A stretch of 64,000 bases of DNA, from positions 1 to 64,000 of IMG/VR virus record IMGVR_UViG_3300021127_000004, one strand, 5' to 3'. The notes beneath the pieces were generated by a model. That model was not told the origin of the DNA, ran no database searches, and worked only from the letters and a program-made list of their open reading frames with translations. Position numbers and translations under genes: made by a program. This document shows, in pieces, positions 49,301 to 58,980 of this stretch (position 1 is the first letter of the stretch; every line of letters starts with the position of its first letter). This DNA comes from a virus.

Positions 49301-52300
49301 GCCATTCAACACCTTTCTCTAGTGCCGAAACCTTTAACTCTTTTGATGCAATACGTTTTACTTCTTTTCTTTTTGAAGTAACGTCACTGTCTAGTTTACT
49401 CTTTTTTTCTTTAGCAAATTCACCATCACCCAAATACGCTTCGTTCAGTTGTTGGCGTGTCAAAGAAGGTAACTCCTTTTTCAATTCATTGTAAGCATCG
49501 GACATGACTTTATCGCCATTAGTCCTGCCATCATGTATTATATCTTCTACATAGTCTTTAATCAATCCACTATCAACCATTTCTTTTGTAATGGTATCTG
49601 CGTTTAAAGTTTCTTTAATCGCTTGCAATTTCTTTAATGTTTCTTCTTTCGATGGAAGTTGCGTTTTAGATATTGCACTATTAATCAACTTCATAAAATC
49701 AGCTTCATCAAAATTCTCTTTGAAGTCTTTTTTATATGAATCTATTTTGTCTTTTATAAGTTTAGCCAATTCTTCGCCCTTATCTAATCCATCTGCAATG
49801 TGTTCTAACATATCCGCCAAATGTTCTTTGACGTTAAATCCACTTACTCCTGCCTTATAAGCATCGGGGGCAGCCGACTTACCTAACCCTAGTTTATCTA
49901 AAGTTTCACTTTCCCTAACCTTCTTTGCGAAATCCCTTATACTATCAGTTTTCTTTTTGTTTGCAATCGACTTCTTTTCTGCCGTACCCTCTTTCTTTCC
50001 TTTCTCAAATGCTTCTTTTATTTTTTGTTGCACTTCTTTGTCAGAAAGTTCCGTAATTTCAGTTTTATCTTTTGCAATACGTTCATCTAATTGCTTTTGC
50101 AATTTCTCCATTTCTTTTACATACGGTTCTATCCTTTTTGCATTGTACTTTGATATTTTCTTATCTTTAATTAATTGCTCTAAATCTGAACTAGATTTTG
50201 GTATATCAAAACCAAACATACCACTTTGGATAACTCTGTAAATATCTACTTGCCCCTTTTCATCTTTACTGAAAATACCACCAAACAGTCCTAGTGTTCT
50301 ACCTGCCTTACTGCCCAATGTATTTAGTACTTCTAATGTATCATCTTGCTGTTGCAGTAAATCAGCCATTATTGCTGCCGCATCCGTAATCTCTTTATCC
50401 GTTTCGTGCTTACCGTCTTTTATTGAATCTATTTGTTCGTCTAAATTCATCAAGTGTAATGCCGCCGTAACAACCTTATGTTCATTAAAAGCTAAAGTAC
50501 CTTCTTTTAAGTCTTTATACATTTGGTCAACTTCACTACGAGCAACATCATTAATAGTATTACCTCGCCTACTTGCCGTATCTGCAAGGCTACTTAATGT
50601 TTGCTTTGCTAATTCACCCCACCCTATCTTAATCTTTGCAAACTTTTTACCATACTTTTCAAAAACGCTCGCTTTGTCTATTCGTGTTCCACGTCCGTCT
50701 GCATTTCCTGTTTCTTTGTTGTCAGTGTCATTAGTAGGAGGTACACCACCTTCACTAGATGATGTACCGTCCCCACCAATTACATTGCTTTCTTCATCGC
50801 CTTCTTGGCTACCTTTTTGGCTATCGCCTTTTTGGCGACCTTTTTTACCTCTTTCTTTGCTGCTGCTTTCATCTGTTGATGTTTTTGTTGTTGTGCTGCC
50901 GATATTGGCATTATATTCTGTTGGGGTTTGTTCCCCTACTGTTTCTTCTTTCGGCTCAACGTTAATATTGCCGCTTTTTTCTGTAAATCCGTTAGTGGCT
51001 GCGTACTGTTCCCAATATTCTTTTTCAAGCTGTTCGATTGTATCAAACTGTTGTTCTGCAAGTTTTTGTTGCCCTTCTGTGAGTTTTCTAAATTCATTTT
51101 CTATCGCTTTTGTGGCTATCTCATTGTTTAATGGAAGCCCTGTTAATTTTTCAAATTTGTCTTTTGCACTTTGTGCAACGCTATTTTCTGATTCTTTTAA
51201 TGCGCTACTTTCGCCTTTAGGGAATTTGGTAATAAAGTCAACAATATCTTGTGGGGTTATTTCAGTTCCATAATGGTCGGACATTTCTTTTGCAACCTCG
51301 TCTATACTTCTTGCTTCTTCGCCTTTTTTGCCTTTAAAATAACTATTTATAATGTCGGAATCAATATTATTCCTATCCCCAAAACTTTTAAAGCTATCTT
51401 GAGATATTTTACCAAGACCATATTCTGCTATTTGTCTTTCTTTCGTGTCAATAACTTCCCCTTCGGGCTGTTGCCTAATATAAGTTTCTGCAATTTCTAG
51501 TGGATTATTTGAATTGTCAATTACATATTGGTCTGCTTCTTTCTCGTCTTTAAAAGAAATCCCTTTAGGTTCTTTTGAAACTTCTCCCACATTAAAATTA
51601 TAATTATCTGCCGCCTCGTTTATAACCTTTTTAGATGTTTTTTTACTTACTTCTTTACCCGTATTAATATCAACCACTTTGGCAAACCCGTTCTCGTCAT
51701 AAACTAATTTATTTCTGCCACTTTTTGAAATATACTCTTTTGGTTCTGCAACTTGGCTCTTTTCTTCACTAGGTACAGATAATTCTTCTTTAGTAGGGGT
51801 AGGGGCTTTTTCGGGTACTTCAAGCATACCTTCGGGTATATCTTCTGATTGACTAAATCCTAGTTTATCTTGTGCTTCACTTCTAGGTATTAATTCCCCA
51901 CTATCTGTTTTAAATTGCCCGTTTTCTGTTCTCCATTTTTTACCTTCTGCTGTATCGGGGCTTGGTATTTTTTGACCGTCTGCAATAGCAGCTTCCATTG
52001 CTTCCCCGTGATTAGCACCATAGTATTCTTTCCCATATACTACTATTGTAGGGGTTACTTTACCTTCGGGTATTTCAACTTCTGCACCTTTACCGTTGGT
52101 GGGTGTGACTTTCTCACTTTCGGTTTCTTCGATTGGGGTTTCCTCATTTACTCTTTGTTTTTGTTTTACTAAATAGTTATCGTTTAAAAAATCAACTTTA
52201 GCTTTTTTAGCTGCTAATTGTTCATCGGTTATTTTCCCATTTGAATGTTCTTGTACTGCTTCTTCAAAATCTTTTTTAGCTTGAAACAAATCATTTAAAG

Positions 52301-54878
52301 GCTCTAATGTGTCATTAAATTTTAACCCTTTTTGTATCTTATCATTTTGTTCATTTAAGGCATCAATTCTTTTTTGAATGTCGTTCTTTTCTGCCTCGTT
52401 CTTTGCACTTTCAAGTTTATCTGTTAATACGGATACGGCTGTTTTGTTTGCAACCCAAACTTTCTTTTGCTTATCATCAATAACAAGTCCATCTTCATTA
52501 ATAGCAGCATCTAAAGCCCCCTTAGAAGCCCTTGCCGTATTAAGTATTTTCATTTTTTCATTATAGCCTTGTTCAGTATCTAACCCTTTTTCTAAATTGG
52601 TTTTAAAAACATCTTGCCAACTATCGTGATTAAGTGCTAGGTCGTAAGTGAATGCTTTGAAGGATGAATTTTTAGCTTCTTGGTGTTCTCCAATAGTTTT
52701 TACACCCCCTAATAAAGCCATGCCTATCATTCCATCTACAAAAGACTTTCCTGCTTGGCTTACAATTTTATCAGAAGTCATAGACTTATCCCCCGCTACC
52801 ATTTTAAGCAAGTTGTCTGCTGCCCCAAAAGATGCCATAGTAACAGCCCCTTTAGCTACGTTTGTAGCATACTTGCCAACAAACTTAACTAAGTCTTTTT
52901 TACTACCTTGCAATAACTCATTGGCAACATCTTTAGACATCGTATTGTTAGATAATCCTTCTGCTATTTTAGCAAACTTATCAGTTACTGTTGATGGCAG
53001 TTTTACATAGTGGTCTAGTTCTAAGTATTTGCCTATTTCAGCATTAGTTACAGCCCCTAAAGCAGCATATAAGTGTCTCCCTGCATCATTATCTATAATG
53101 TCATAGCTTTCCTTTAAATGTGGGTCGTAAGAAGGTAACCCAAAAGACAAATAATTACCAACTCTTTCTGTTGCTTGTTTTGACAATCCTGCTGCTTCCG
53201 AAAATTCGCCCCCAACCGATGAAAGCGCAACCATACCTGCAACATTAGCAGTAGTATTTAATATAGTCTTTGGGACTGTAAAAAACCAATTAGCCTTATC
53301 TTTATTTGTTATTTCTGTTTGTGATGGATATAATTCATCTGCCATCTTGCTTGCAGTAATATCTTGTTTTGACCTAAACCCTGTAATATCTCCTAAAGAA
53401 AAACCTAAATTTTTAAAAGGGTCTATAAGAGAACGAAAAGTACTAGCTAGTAAACTATTATCTGCAAAAGATAATTCTTTATCAGTTAATGATTGTGCTA
53501 TATCTTTTGTTTTGGGGTTATCTAAAAAACCTAATTCCCCCATTATTCTTTCCAAATCCCCACTTTGAATACCTAATATTTTCTCTCTAATAGACTTAGT
53601 ATCCGCATCTTTATCTAAACCTTGTTCACTTAGTATCTTAGCATTAACTGCATTTATTATTTTTGATTTTACTAATGCTGGATATTTATAAATTGCATCA
53701 TCATCAACCAAATTATATTTTGCTTGTGCGGCATCAAATTTAATCTTGTCGCCACTTTCATAGGCATCAGACATTTCATCTAGTGCAGACTGCTTCTTAA
53801 CTTTATTATAATCTAATTCTGCATATCCTTTGACACTATTTAAAACTGTTGCGTTATTCTTATCGTTCCCTACTACTTTGTTATAAAGTTGCCCCATAGC
53901 TTCTATCCCACCTAAAACACCAATTGAATGTATTTCGGGGGCGAGTGCTTTTTGAACCATTTGATAACCCGTAGGATTAGTCCTTTGTGCTATTTTTTGT
54001 AATGTAACATCTTTAGGGACACCACTTGCTTCATCTTCTGTAATAGTTTGCTTAACAACGTGGTCTGATATTAATGCTTGATACTGTTTTGATTTAGTCA
54101 AAAAGTCACTTATATCATTTAATATTGGGTCATTAAAATTAGTTGGGACATCTTTAACGGAGGCTTCGTAATCCCATTTAGTATGTGCAATCGTTAAATC
54201 TTTTTTCTTTTTATTTTCCCCCGTCTTTAATGCTTCTAAAAATTGTGCAGACTTTTCAGCACTACTCAACACTTCATCTGTATTGAACGTAGTGCCAAAT
54301 TGTTTATTGTAATCTGAAATAGTGTTATCTAAATCAGACTTTATCTTCTTTCTGTTTTCTTGGTTTTCTAATAATACTCCTGCTTGATTCCCTTTTTTAA
54401 TATAGGCATCAATAACTTTAGGGGATTTCCCCGAACTTGAAGCTAAATGATTAATATCTTCATCATTAACAGTACCATCCATTACTCTCTTTTGTAACCC
54501 CTCAATAGCAGTAGGGTCGTTTGAATAAGGTACTTTATCGGTAGGTATTTCTAATCCACCACTTGTCTTAACTTTTTGTTTTGGGCTAACCCCGTAAAGT
54601 TCGCTCGTAGGTAATTGTGATTGACCATCCGTTGTTGGTTTTTGACCTTGTGAACTTGAAACGTCTGTACCATCTTTTTTTTTTACCGTACTAAATTCAT
54701 CAAAGCTGTAAGCCTTATCGCTAATCATTTTACTTTTTGTAGCGTTAGGCTTAACAGGGTTATTAATGGGTTTATTTGAGGCAATATTGGACTTATCGGA
54801 ACTTCCTTTTTGAAATTCATCGAAGCTATACGCATCGTCACTAATCATTCGCCCGTTACTACTTTTTGATGTTGCCAT
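46371..54878 (-). CDS. giant internal virion protein, probable ejection or cargo protein, 2835 aa
   Basis: The N terminus carries a repeated 12-residue motif: MISDDAYSFDEF at 11-22 and MISDKAYSFDEF at 51-62. Hydrophobic, Ala/Gly-rich segments lie near 545-570 and 650-720 (NVAGMVALSSVGGEF; AVTMASFGAADNLL). Residues about 1650-2350 are long charged coiled coils. Near the C terminus there are two membrane-like stretches (LFGAALFLTAGAMYANGKL and VALLVNSMQVYTF). This layout fits large internal proteins carried in the head and ejected to help DNA cross the envelope. No transglycosylase or RNA polymerase motif was found by eye. It is the longest gene of the window. Confidence 0.65.
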   Translation of the reverse strand: MATSKSSNGRMISDDAYSFDEFQKGSSDKSNIASNKPINNPVKPNATKSKMISDKAYSFDEFSTVKKKDGTDVSSSQGQKPTTDGQSQLPTSELYGVSPKQKVKTSGGLEIPTDKVPYSNDPTAIEGLQKRVMDGTVNDEDINHLASSSGKSPKVIDAYIKKGNQAGVLLENQENRKKIKSDLDNTISDYNKQFGTTFNTDEVLSSAEKSAQFLEALKTGENKKKKDLTIAHTKWDYEASVKDVPTNFNDPILNDISDFLTKSKQYQALISDHVVKQTITEDEASGVPKDVTLQKIAQRTNPTGYQMVQKALAPEIHSIGVLGGIEAMGQLYNKVVGNDKNNATVLNSVKGYAELDYNKVKKQSALDEMSDAYESGDKIKFDAAQAKYNLVDDDAIYKYPALVKSKIINAVNAKILSEQGLDKDADTKSIREKILGIQSGDLERIMGELGFLDNPKTKDIAQSLTDKELSFADNSLLASTFRSLIDPFKNLGFSLGDITGFRSKQDITASKMADELYPSQTEITNKDKANWFFTVPKTILNTTANVAGMVALSSVGGEFSEAAGLSKQATERVGNYLSFGLPSYDPHLKESYDIIDNDAGRHLYAALGAVTNAEIGKYLELDHYVKLPSTVTDKFAKIAEGLSNNTMSKDVANELLQGSKKDLVKFVGKYATNVAKGAVTMASFGAADNLLKMVAGDKSMTSDKIVSQAGKSFVDGMIGMALLGGVKTIGEHQEAKNSSFKAFTYDLALNHDSWQDVFKTNLEKGLDTEQGYNEKMKILNTARASKGALDAAINEDGLVIDDKQKKVWVANKTAVSVLTDKLESAKNEAEKNDIQKRIDALNEQNDKIQKGLKFNDTLEPLNDLFQAKKDFEEAVQEHSNGKITDEQLAAKKAKVDFLNDNYLVKQKQRVNEETPIEETESEKVTPTNGKGAEVEIPEGKVTPTIVVYGKEYYGANHGEAMEAAIADGQKIPSPDTAEGKKWRTENGQFKTDSGELIPRSEAQDKLGFSQSEDIPEGMLEVPEKAPTPTKEELSVPSEEKSQVAEPKEYISKSGRNKLVYDENGFAKVVDINTGKEVSKKTSKKVINEAADNYNFNVGEVSKEPKGISFKDEKEADQYVIDNSNNPLEIAETYIRQQPEGEVIDTKERQIAEYGLGKISQDSFKSFGDRNNIDSDIINSYFKGKKGEEARSIDEVAKEMSDHYGTEITPQDIVDFITKFPKGESSALKESENSVAQSAKDKFEKLTGLPLNNEIATKAIENEFRKLTEGQQKLAEQQFDTIEQLEKEYWEQYAATNGFTEKSGNINVEPKEETVGEQTPTEYNANIGSTTTKTSTDESSSKERGKKGRQKGDSQKGSQEGDEESNVIGGDGTSSSEGGVPPTNDTDNKETGNADGRGTRIDKASVFEKYGKKFAKIKIGWGELAKQTLSSLADTASRRGNTINDVARSEVDQMYKDLKEGTLAFNEHKVVTAALHLMNLDEQIDSIKDGKHETDKEITDAAAIMADLLQQQDDTLEVLNTLGSKAGRTLGLFGGIFSKDEKGQVDIYRVIQSGMFGFDIPKSSSDLEQLIKDKKISKYNAKRIEPYVKEMEKLQKQLDERIAKDKTEITELSDKEVQQKIKEAFEKGKKEGTAEKKSIANKKKTDSIRDFAKKVRESETLDKLGLGKSAAPDAYKAGVSGFNVKEHLADMLEHIADGLDKGEELAKLIKDKIDSYKKDFKENFDEADFMKLINSAISKTQLPSKEETLKKLQAIKETLNADTITKEMVDSGLIKDYVEDIIHDGRTNGDKVMSDAYNELKKELPSLTRQQLNEAYLGDGEFAKEKKSKLDSDVTSKRKEVKRIASKELKVSALEKGVEWHEETDETKKSLIKSEYEKGLDNRLSDLTKERRQAEREIEESDRKQPYDRLKAAKDAVKKSIEKIRNEILAKKRALEEQKKPLDDVELSRLKEVEKSLLDLENKYIPLPIDQWANEKELKKRNQSLVNEISSLNDQINAGQRKIDNKTASVEDSERTKTLREIKQAKQDLLDKVAPDLDKIKEKQDAEKQRRQEKLDAINDEIEHVNNEGTIFRKEIKQKSASIEELNKAREDLNQSYIDRGLKRERGDKDSVDAKRAVIGSISDDLNKFQGDITHEALESAEKGDFENVMLLNNLNRELGLLHNSLIDNGQDLGEAAKKAHGIIQKLENSVGDKSLAKKLKEIRLNLEDNWQKSADAISKKRLQKQYDNEIKNTQRKIKSGNYTDIPTTPYSYKKDNLLTNSQIEKTKIKGRLKFLTRKAELENETGWQKFIKWRNTFLTGGLKTEGRVGISGLSKLIVDPLIVTRIFGYPIKFLPGMKSERTSISQTGKGFKGLIEFKSDKEAIKFADSKKAVFEDAIKNTKKVSDNLDAIKSKYGKYSDEYSKYKASKEYQDAIFNYKKAELENASANIYRFIHGNVGIDMIELARFGSTEFDEMMGGNIRIGSVDVNGADKAHYYLSSLNRTHGALKAPSSRRALIESYNKYLEDYQNRGEDLDGVTRQRALNKAYVEYNSGKFNDKTQLVEAVNELKEGWSKPQNSRVKRIISGFLKFALPAAKIGVNIVKHGIDVSTLGAEGWVSYFREVGKQMNLNEKEGKEYNDVWDKFKSAADNIPEAKKAYINKIMSRGLFGAALFLTAGAMYANGKLRYGGQYEDGKKRVVYGEDGTPLEFGQWEIDGHRFGKFGSSVLNHLPEFLSVALLVNSMQVYTFEHDYAGKTGKKKLKGALDSASNTFWSDVNEVSERLPYKSILHPSEIALSALSVPIMENVSEWFDKDSNGNLRPIDKGVISQVEAGVGLRKLAPTDEKKAEATGYSK

Positions 54879-54891
54879 TTTTTATTTTAAT

Positions 54892-56943
54892 TTATGGATG
54901 CGCATCCACATCTACATTATCGTTTCCGTCAGATTGTTCTTCACTACTACCACCTTTGTCAATACCACCTCCTATTGCACTTTCGTGTTTTTCATGATTA
55001 TTTAATAAAACAGAACTTGCAAACATAGAACCCATGTTAGCATATACCTTGTTTCCTGCTTTATCCCTGCCTTCAAATACGGGTTCTATTCCGCTATCTT
55101 CGTTTAGTAAAATTTTCTCTTTTACAAATGTATTATAATCCCCGTCATATTTAGGTATTTTTTTGCCATTTGCCCCAATTCCGATTTTGGCATTATCATA
55201 CATTTTATGGAATCGTTCATCATTCCAATCTATTTCTTGACCACTTCTTTTGCTAATTACCTTAAAACCATATTGCGGACCTGCTTTTGTAGTAGCTATT
55301 GGTAAAAATGGAGAAGCTATCGGTTTAGTTCCCATAGTTTCGGTAACAGATTTATCCGCATTTGTCTTTTTAATAACGGGGTAAACTATACCACCTATAT
55401 TTTTATACCCCTCTGGAATACCTGCCGCATCAACCATCATTATGGTACGTTTTGAAGTAGTACCATCAGGCTTAGTAGTTGTTTCAAGAATAGGGTTAAC
55501 ATTATTTACATAGTTAGCTACAATATCACTAACATCTGTTTTTGCCTTACGTTCTGCTTCTGTGTGTTTTTCTTTATCCCAACCTAATCTATCTTCTGCT
55601 TCTTTATGTCTTAAACTTGCAATATAACGCTTAGTAGCATCATCCATATCTTCCTTTCTTCTCTTTTCTGCATCTTCTGTTGCTTTTTCATCAAATACAT
55701 AACCACCTGTTTTAAAGGCTTTTTGTTTTGCTAAAACTTGAAGTGCAGCATATTCGGGTGCAGATACATTAAGATGATATTTACCGTTTGCATCTTTGGT
55801 AGCAAGTATAGGTTTAGGTTTAACACCCGATGCCATTTGCTCTTTAGTCAAAGGAGGCGGTGGATTATTTACATCATAAATATCATAATCTAATTTTCTA
55901 GCACCCTCTACTCCTTGTGTTTCTTGATTATACCTATTAATTGCGCTATAAATATCTGCTACTACTCCTTCTTGTAAATAAGGTGGTATATTTTCAAACA
56001 TTTTTACCCCATCATCAAATTGCTCGTGGTCATTACTTTTAGGGTCTGAATATATTTGTGCTGCCTTATCTATAACAGAATTGTAATCAAATATCTTTTC
56101 GGGTTCTTTTCTGAAAACCCTTCCTGTTTGTGGGTCTGTCTTGTAATCGCTTTCTGTTGAAACTACGGGTTGTCCTACCCCTGATTGAGTTTTTGTTGAA
56201 ATAGTTTTTTTGCCTTTATTATCAACGGTTACTGTTTGGGTTTGTTTGCCTTGTGGTGTTGCCGTTGGGGCTACTTCACCTGTCGGTGTAGTAGTAGTTC
56301 CTTGTGCTTTAGCTGTTATTGTAGGGCTAGTCCAAAAAGAAGCCTCGCTACCACCTAATTTATCTTCTGCATAATTAGGGTTAAAATCTAATGCTTTTTG
56401 ATAAGGGTCAATATTATAACCAAACCCCTTAGACATTTGTTTATCTAAGTGTGCTTGCATTTCTGCTTTTTTAGCGGCATTAGGTTCGTCTGCAATAGCT
56501 TGTTTTTGTTCGTGTATTGTACTGTATCTACTTTGTGCTTCTGTTACTATGTCCGAATATTTAGTATGTGCATTTTGATATTCTTGTAAAGCCTTAGTAT
56601 CGCTAGGCGGGGCGTTTACAAATTTCTCATAAGCATCATTTACTTCTTTTTGAGCCTTTGTTATTATAGGGTTATCGCTATCTAAATGAGTGCCTACTTT
56701 TATTTGCCCTTCTTCAAATAGCTTTCTTTTGTAATCCCTATCCTTTATTTTTTGGTCGAAAATATTTTTATTGGCGTTTACTTGTTGTAAAGCCCACAAC
56801 TCCCCTGCACGATTTATATTTTCAAAATCAGACTTTTGGGGTAATACATTCCCACTCCCCCCTGCACCTAATGCAGCATTACCTTGATATGATTGTAATT
56901 CAGCTAATGAAGCCATTTTGTTTATTATATTATTGACCTCCAA
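54892..56943 (-). CDS. internal virion or ejection protein candidate, 683 aa
   Basis: Begins MEVNNIINKMASLAELQSYQ. Hydrophilic, helical N-terminal half with many Gln and Ala, a Pro/Thr-rich link (TTTPTGEVAPTATPQGKQTQ) near residues 215-235, and a C terminus rich in Asp and Gly (SSEEQSDGNDNVDVDAHP). It overlaps the upstream 262-aa gene by 14 nt and is followed by the giant internal protein. Together these three resemble the internal core gene set of podoviruses in size order (inference). Confidence 0.55.
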   Translation of the reverse strand: MEVNNIINKMASLAELQSYQGNAALGAGGSGNVLPQKSDFENINRAGELWALQQVNANKNIFDQKIKDRDYKRKLFEEGQIKVGTHLDSDNPIITKAQKEVNDAYEKFVNAPPSDTKALQEYQNAHTKYSDIVTEAQSRYSTIHEQKQAIADEPNAAKKAEMQAHLDKQMSKGFGYNIDPYQKALDFNPNYAEDKLGGSEASFWTSPTITAKAQGTTTTPTGEVAPTATPQGKQTQTVTVDNKGKKTISTKTQSGVGQPVVSTESDYKTDPQTGRVFRKEPEKIFDYNSVIDKAAQIYSDPKSNDHEQFDDGVKMFENIPPYLQEGVVADIYSAINRYNQETQGVEGARKLDYDIYDVNNPPPPLTKEQMASGVKPKPILATKDANGKYHLNVSAPEYAALQVLAKQKAFKTGGYVFDEKATEDAEKRRKEDMDDATKRYIASLRHKEAEDRLGWDKEKHTEAERKAKTDVSDIVANYVNNVNPILETTTKPDGTTSKRTIMMVDAAGIPEGYKNIGGIVYPVIKKTNADKSVTETMGTKPIASPFLPIATTKAGPQYGFKVISKRSGQEIDWNDERFHKMYDNAKIGIGANGKKIPKYDGDYNTFVKEKILLNEDSGIEPVFEGRDKAGNKVYANMGSMFASSVLLNNHEKHESAIGGGIDKGGSSEEQSDGNDNVDVDAHP

Positions 56944-57718
56944 ACCCTGCTACTTGTACAGGGTCTAAATTAAAATTGTTTGGGGCATAAACGTCACCAC
57001 CGCCTTGACTTTTCCAATCCATAGAATCCGAAACTAATGGTCTACTAGAGGCTACGGGTGTTGTAGGGGCTTGTGCAGGTTGTAAATACTTATTGTAAGA
57101 ATCACTTATTGATTTGCCCCCAAACGCATTTGATAATGCACTACCATAAGTATCTATCCCACTCATTATTAATGCACTATTCTTTTCCCTTGCGGCTGTA
57201 TTAGCCGTCTTTTCGTCTTTCCAAGGGTTTTCTTTATTGATAGCCCATTGCTTGTCTAATTGGTCGTTGTAATATTGGTGGGATTGTACTAAATTATTTA
57301 TCTTAGCCATACGATTGCTTTCCTTTAGCATAGCCAAGTTTTTTAACCCTTCTTCTGCATTACCAAATACACCAGAAACAGTATTAGGTGTTCCGCCACC
57401 TTTTAGTATTGCTGAAAGTGATGCTGCAAAATTCTTATCAACCCCCTCTTTATATGCTTGATTAGCTTCTGCACCCATACCGTTAGATAGGTTACTTTCT
57501 GCCAATGATACGTCTTGACCTGCATAAGGGGAAATGTTATACATAGGTCTCCTTGCATCAATAGCTGCTGCTTGTTTCTTTAGCTTTTTTGCATTTATTA
57601 ATCCATAAATAGCTTCCCCTGCACCAACTACTTGTTGCACTCCTGCACCTGCCGCTTTGCCTATTGCATCGTAAGGCATTGCATCGTATTGTAATATGGG
57701 TAAATAATTATTTTTCAT
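56930..57718 (-). CDS. internal virion or DNA-ejection protein candidate, 262 aa
   Basis: The N-terminal part (AIGKAAGAGVQQVVGAGEAI, then YGLINAKKLKKQ) is an Ala/Gly-rich helix with a basic end, like small ejected core proteins. The rest is polar. First of the presumed ejection set in transcription order (262, 683, 2835 aa). Its C terminus overlaps the next gene by 14 nt. Confidence 0.52.
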   Translation of the reverse strand: MKNNYLPILQYDAMPYDAIGKAAGAGVQQVVGAGEAIYGLINAKKLKKQAAAIDARRPMYNISPYAGQDVSLAESNLSNGMGAEANQAYKEGVDKNFAASLSAILKGGGTPNTVSGVFGNAEEGLKNLAMLKESNRMAKINNLVQSHQYYNDQLDKQWAINKENPWKDEKTANTAAREKNSALIMSGIDTYGSALSNAFGGKSISDSYNKYLQPAQAPTTPVASSRPLVSDSMDWKSQGGGDVYAPNNFNLDPVQVAGFGGQ

Positions 57719-57721
57719 ATA

Positions 57722-58786
57722 TTACCAATAGTTCTTTGTATCTTGTATCTTCCCAATAGAAGTTATACTTAATGGGTTTAAATATTGTATTATTTTCTTA
57801 CATTCTTTTAAATAGTTTGGTTCAGTTGCTTGCTTCATTTTAATATCTGAAAGCCTATATTCTATTCCTGCCCAAATTGCTTCTACTGAATATTCGGGGA
57901 CTTCTACTATTTTACCGCACCCTACGCCATTCGTCTGATAATTAACCAACAATCTAGTCGGGATTTTGCCACCCCTGCAATCGTTGTGGTGTGGTTTATA
58001 TCTTAGTTGTGTTCCACATTGTGATAACTTAACACCCCCCTTGTCATTCCCATCTACATCTGAATAAACTTGATTTTGGTTTATTTGTCTATCCCAATAT
58101 CTTTTATAACATCCACAATGATTGTTTAATAATTCAATGTTTTGTGGAGTATTGTCGGGGCATCCACAAGGCTTCAATGTAAGATTACAAAGAATAGTAT
58201 TGGTTTCTTTGATTGCTATTTCTAAGTCGGACGTATCGTTTACCAATAAGTAATCATCGTTATAATCATCCGTATAATCCCCCGTATTATCCCCATTTAG
58301 TGTATTGTATTTTTTATAAGGTAGTTGAACCCATTGTTGAATATCCCCATTAGGTAACATCCTTATCCAAGTATAGGAATAGTAATCAACACCACCATAA
58401 GTAAAAACATATTCAGAAGTCTTTACCCAATCCGTTTCAGTACTTGGCAAACCACCGCAAACACCACCACATTTAGTATTAGGTTTAGGGGTTACATTTA
58501 ATCTTTGGTTGTAGAATATTGGTTCTATTTCACCGTGTTTGTTTACAACCGCCGCCCCGAAAACCCTTTGTGCATCTTTTGGGATATTCACAAACAATCC
58601 ATCATTATCTTGTAAAACAGTTTGCCATACGCTTTGTTGGGACATTATTGTGTTCTTGAAAATATCTTTCCAAGTCCATTCTGCTGCCAATAAATAAGCA
58701 TCATAGTACTTCTTCTTATCAACTTGTTTTATGATAAAAAGTTGGTCTACAACTTCATCGAGTGAATATGTTTGTGCTGCTGCCAA
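57722..58786 (-). CDS. connector or tail structural protein candidate with Cys clusters, 354 aa
   Basis: Begins MAAAQTYSLDEVVDQLFIIK with a helical head. Cys motifs CGGVCGG near 107-113, then CGCPD and CGCYKRYW near 205-235, could hold metal ions. The last third has beta segments and a Lys-rich helix. Located among probable connector and ejection genes. No family named with confidence. Confidence 0.52.
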   Translation of the reverse strand: MAAAQTYSLDEVVDQLFIIKQVDKKKYYDAYLLAAEWTWKDIFKNTIMSQQSVWQTVLQDNDGLFVNIPKDAQRVFGAAVVNKHGEIEPIFYNQRLNVTPKPNTKCGGVCGGLPSTETDWVKTSEYVFTYGGVDYYSYTWIRMLPNGDIQQWVQLPYKKYNTLNGDNTGDYTDDYNDDYLLVNDTSDLEIAIKETNTILCNLTLKPCGCPDNTPQNIELLNNHCGCYKRYWDRQINQNQVYSDVDGNDKGGVKLSQCGTQLRYKPHHNDCRGGKIPTRLLVNYQTNGVGCGKIVEVPEYSVEAIWAGIEYRLSDIKMKQATEPNYLKECKKIIQYLNPLSITSIGKIQDTKNYW

Positions 58787-58978
58787 TTATTTGCGTTTGT
58801 TTGGTGTGCCTACTATTGCTTTGTGTGTTTGCTGAACGTGCTTTGTAACGTCACGCATAAGGCTTTTGTCGTTCCTTATTTCGTCTGCACGTTTCAATGT
58901 GTTTACAGCATTTTCAACTTGCCATTTCTTTTCTTGTTGTGCTTGCATCGCTCTAGCACTAATTTTAGGTATTGCCAT
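58787..58978 (-). CDS. small basic helical protein, 63 aa
   Basis: Begins MAIPKISARAMQAQQEKKWQ and is rich in Lys, Gln and Arg with a TPNKRK end. It lies between the 354-aa and 224-aa proteins with 0-2 nt spacing. May bind nucleic acid; function unknown. Confidence 0.55.
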   Translation of the reverse strand: MAIPKISARAMQAQQEKKWQVENAVNTLKRADEIRNDKSLMRDVTKHVQQTHKAIVGTPNKRK

Positions 58979-58980
58979 TG

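Noticed and set aside
50674-51273. 199-aa + strand ORF inside the giant gene and similar long antisense ORFs
   Set aside because: They mirror the coding strand's low-stop composition and have no promoter, motif or operon partner.
46371-54878. Virion RNA polymerase in the 2835-aa protein
   Set aside because: I looked for a DxDGD-like catalytic motif and found none; coiled coils and hydrophobic segments fit an ejection protein better.
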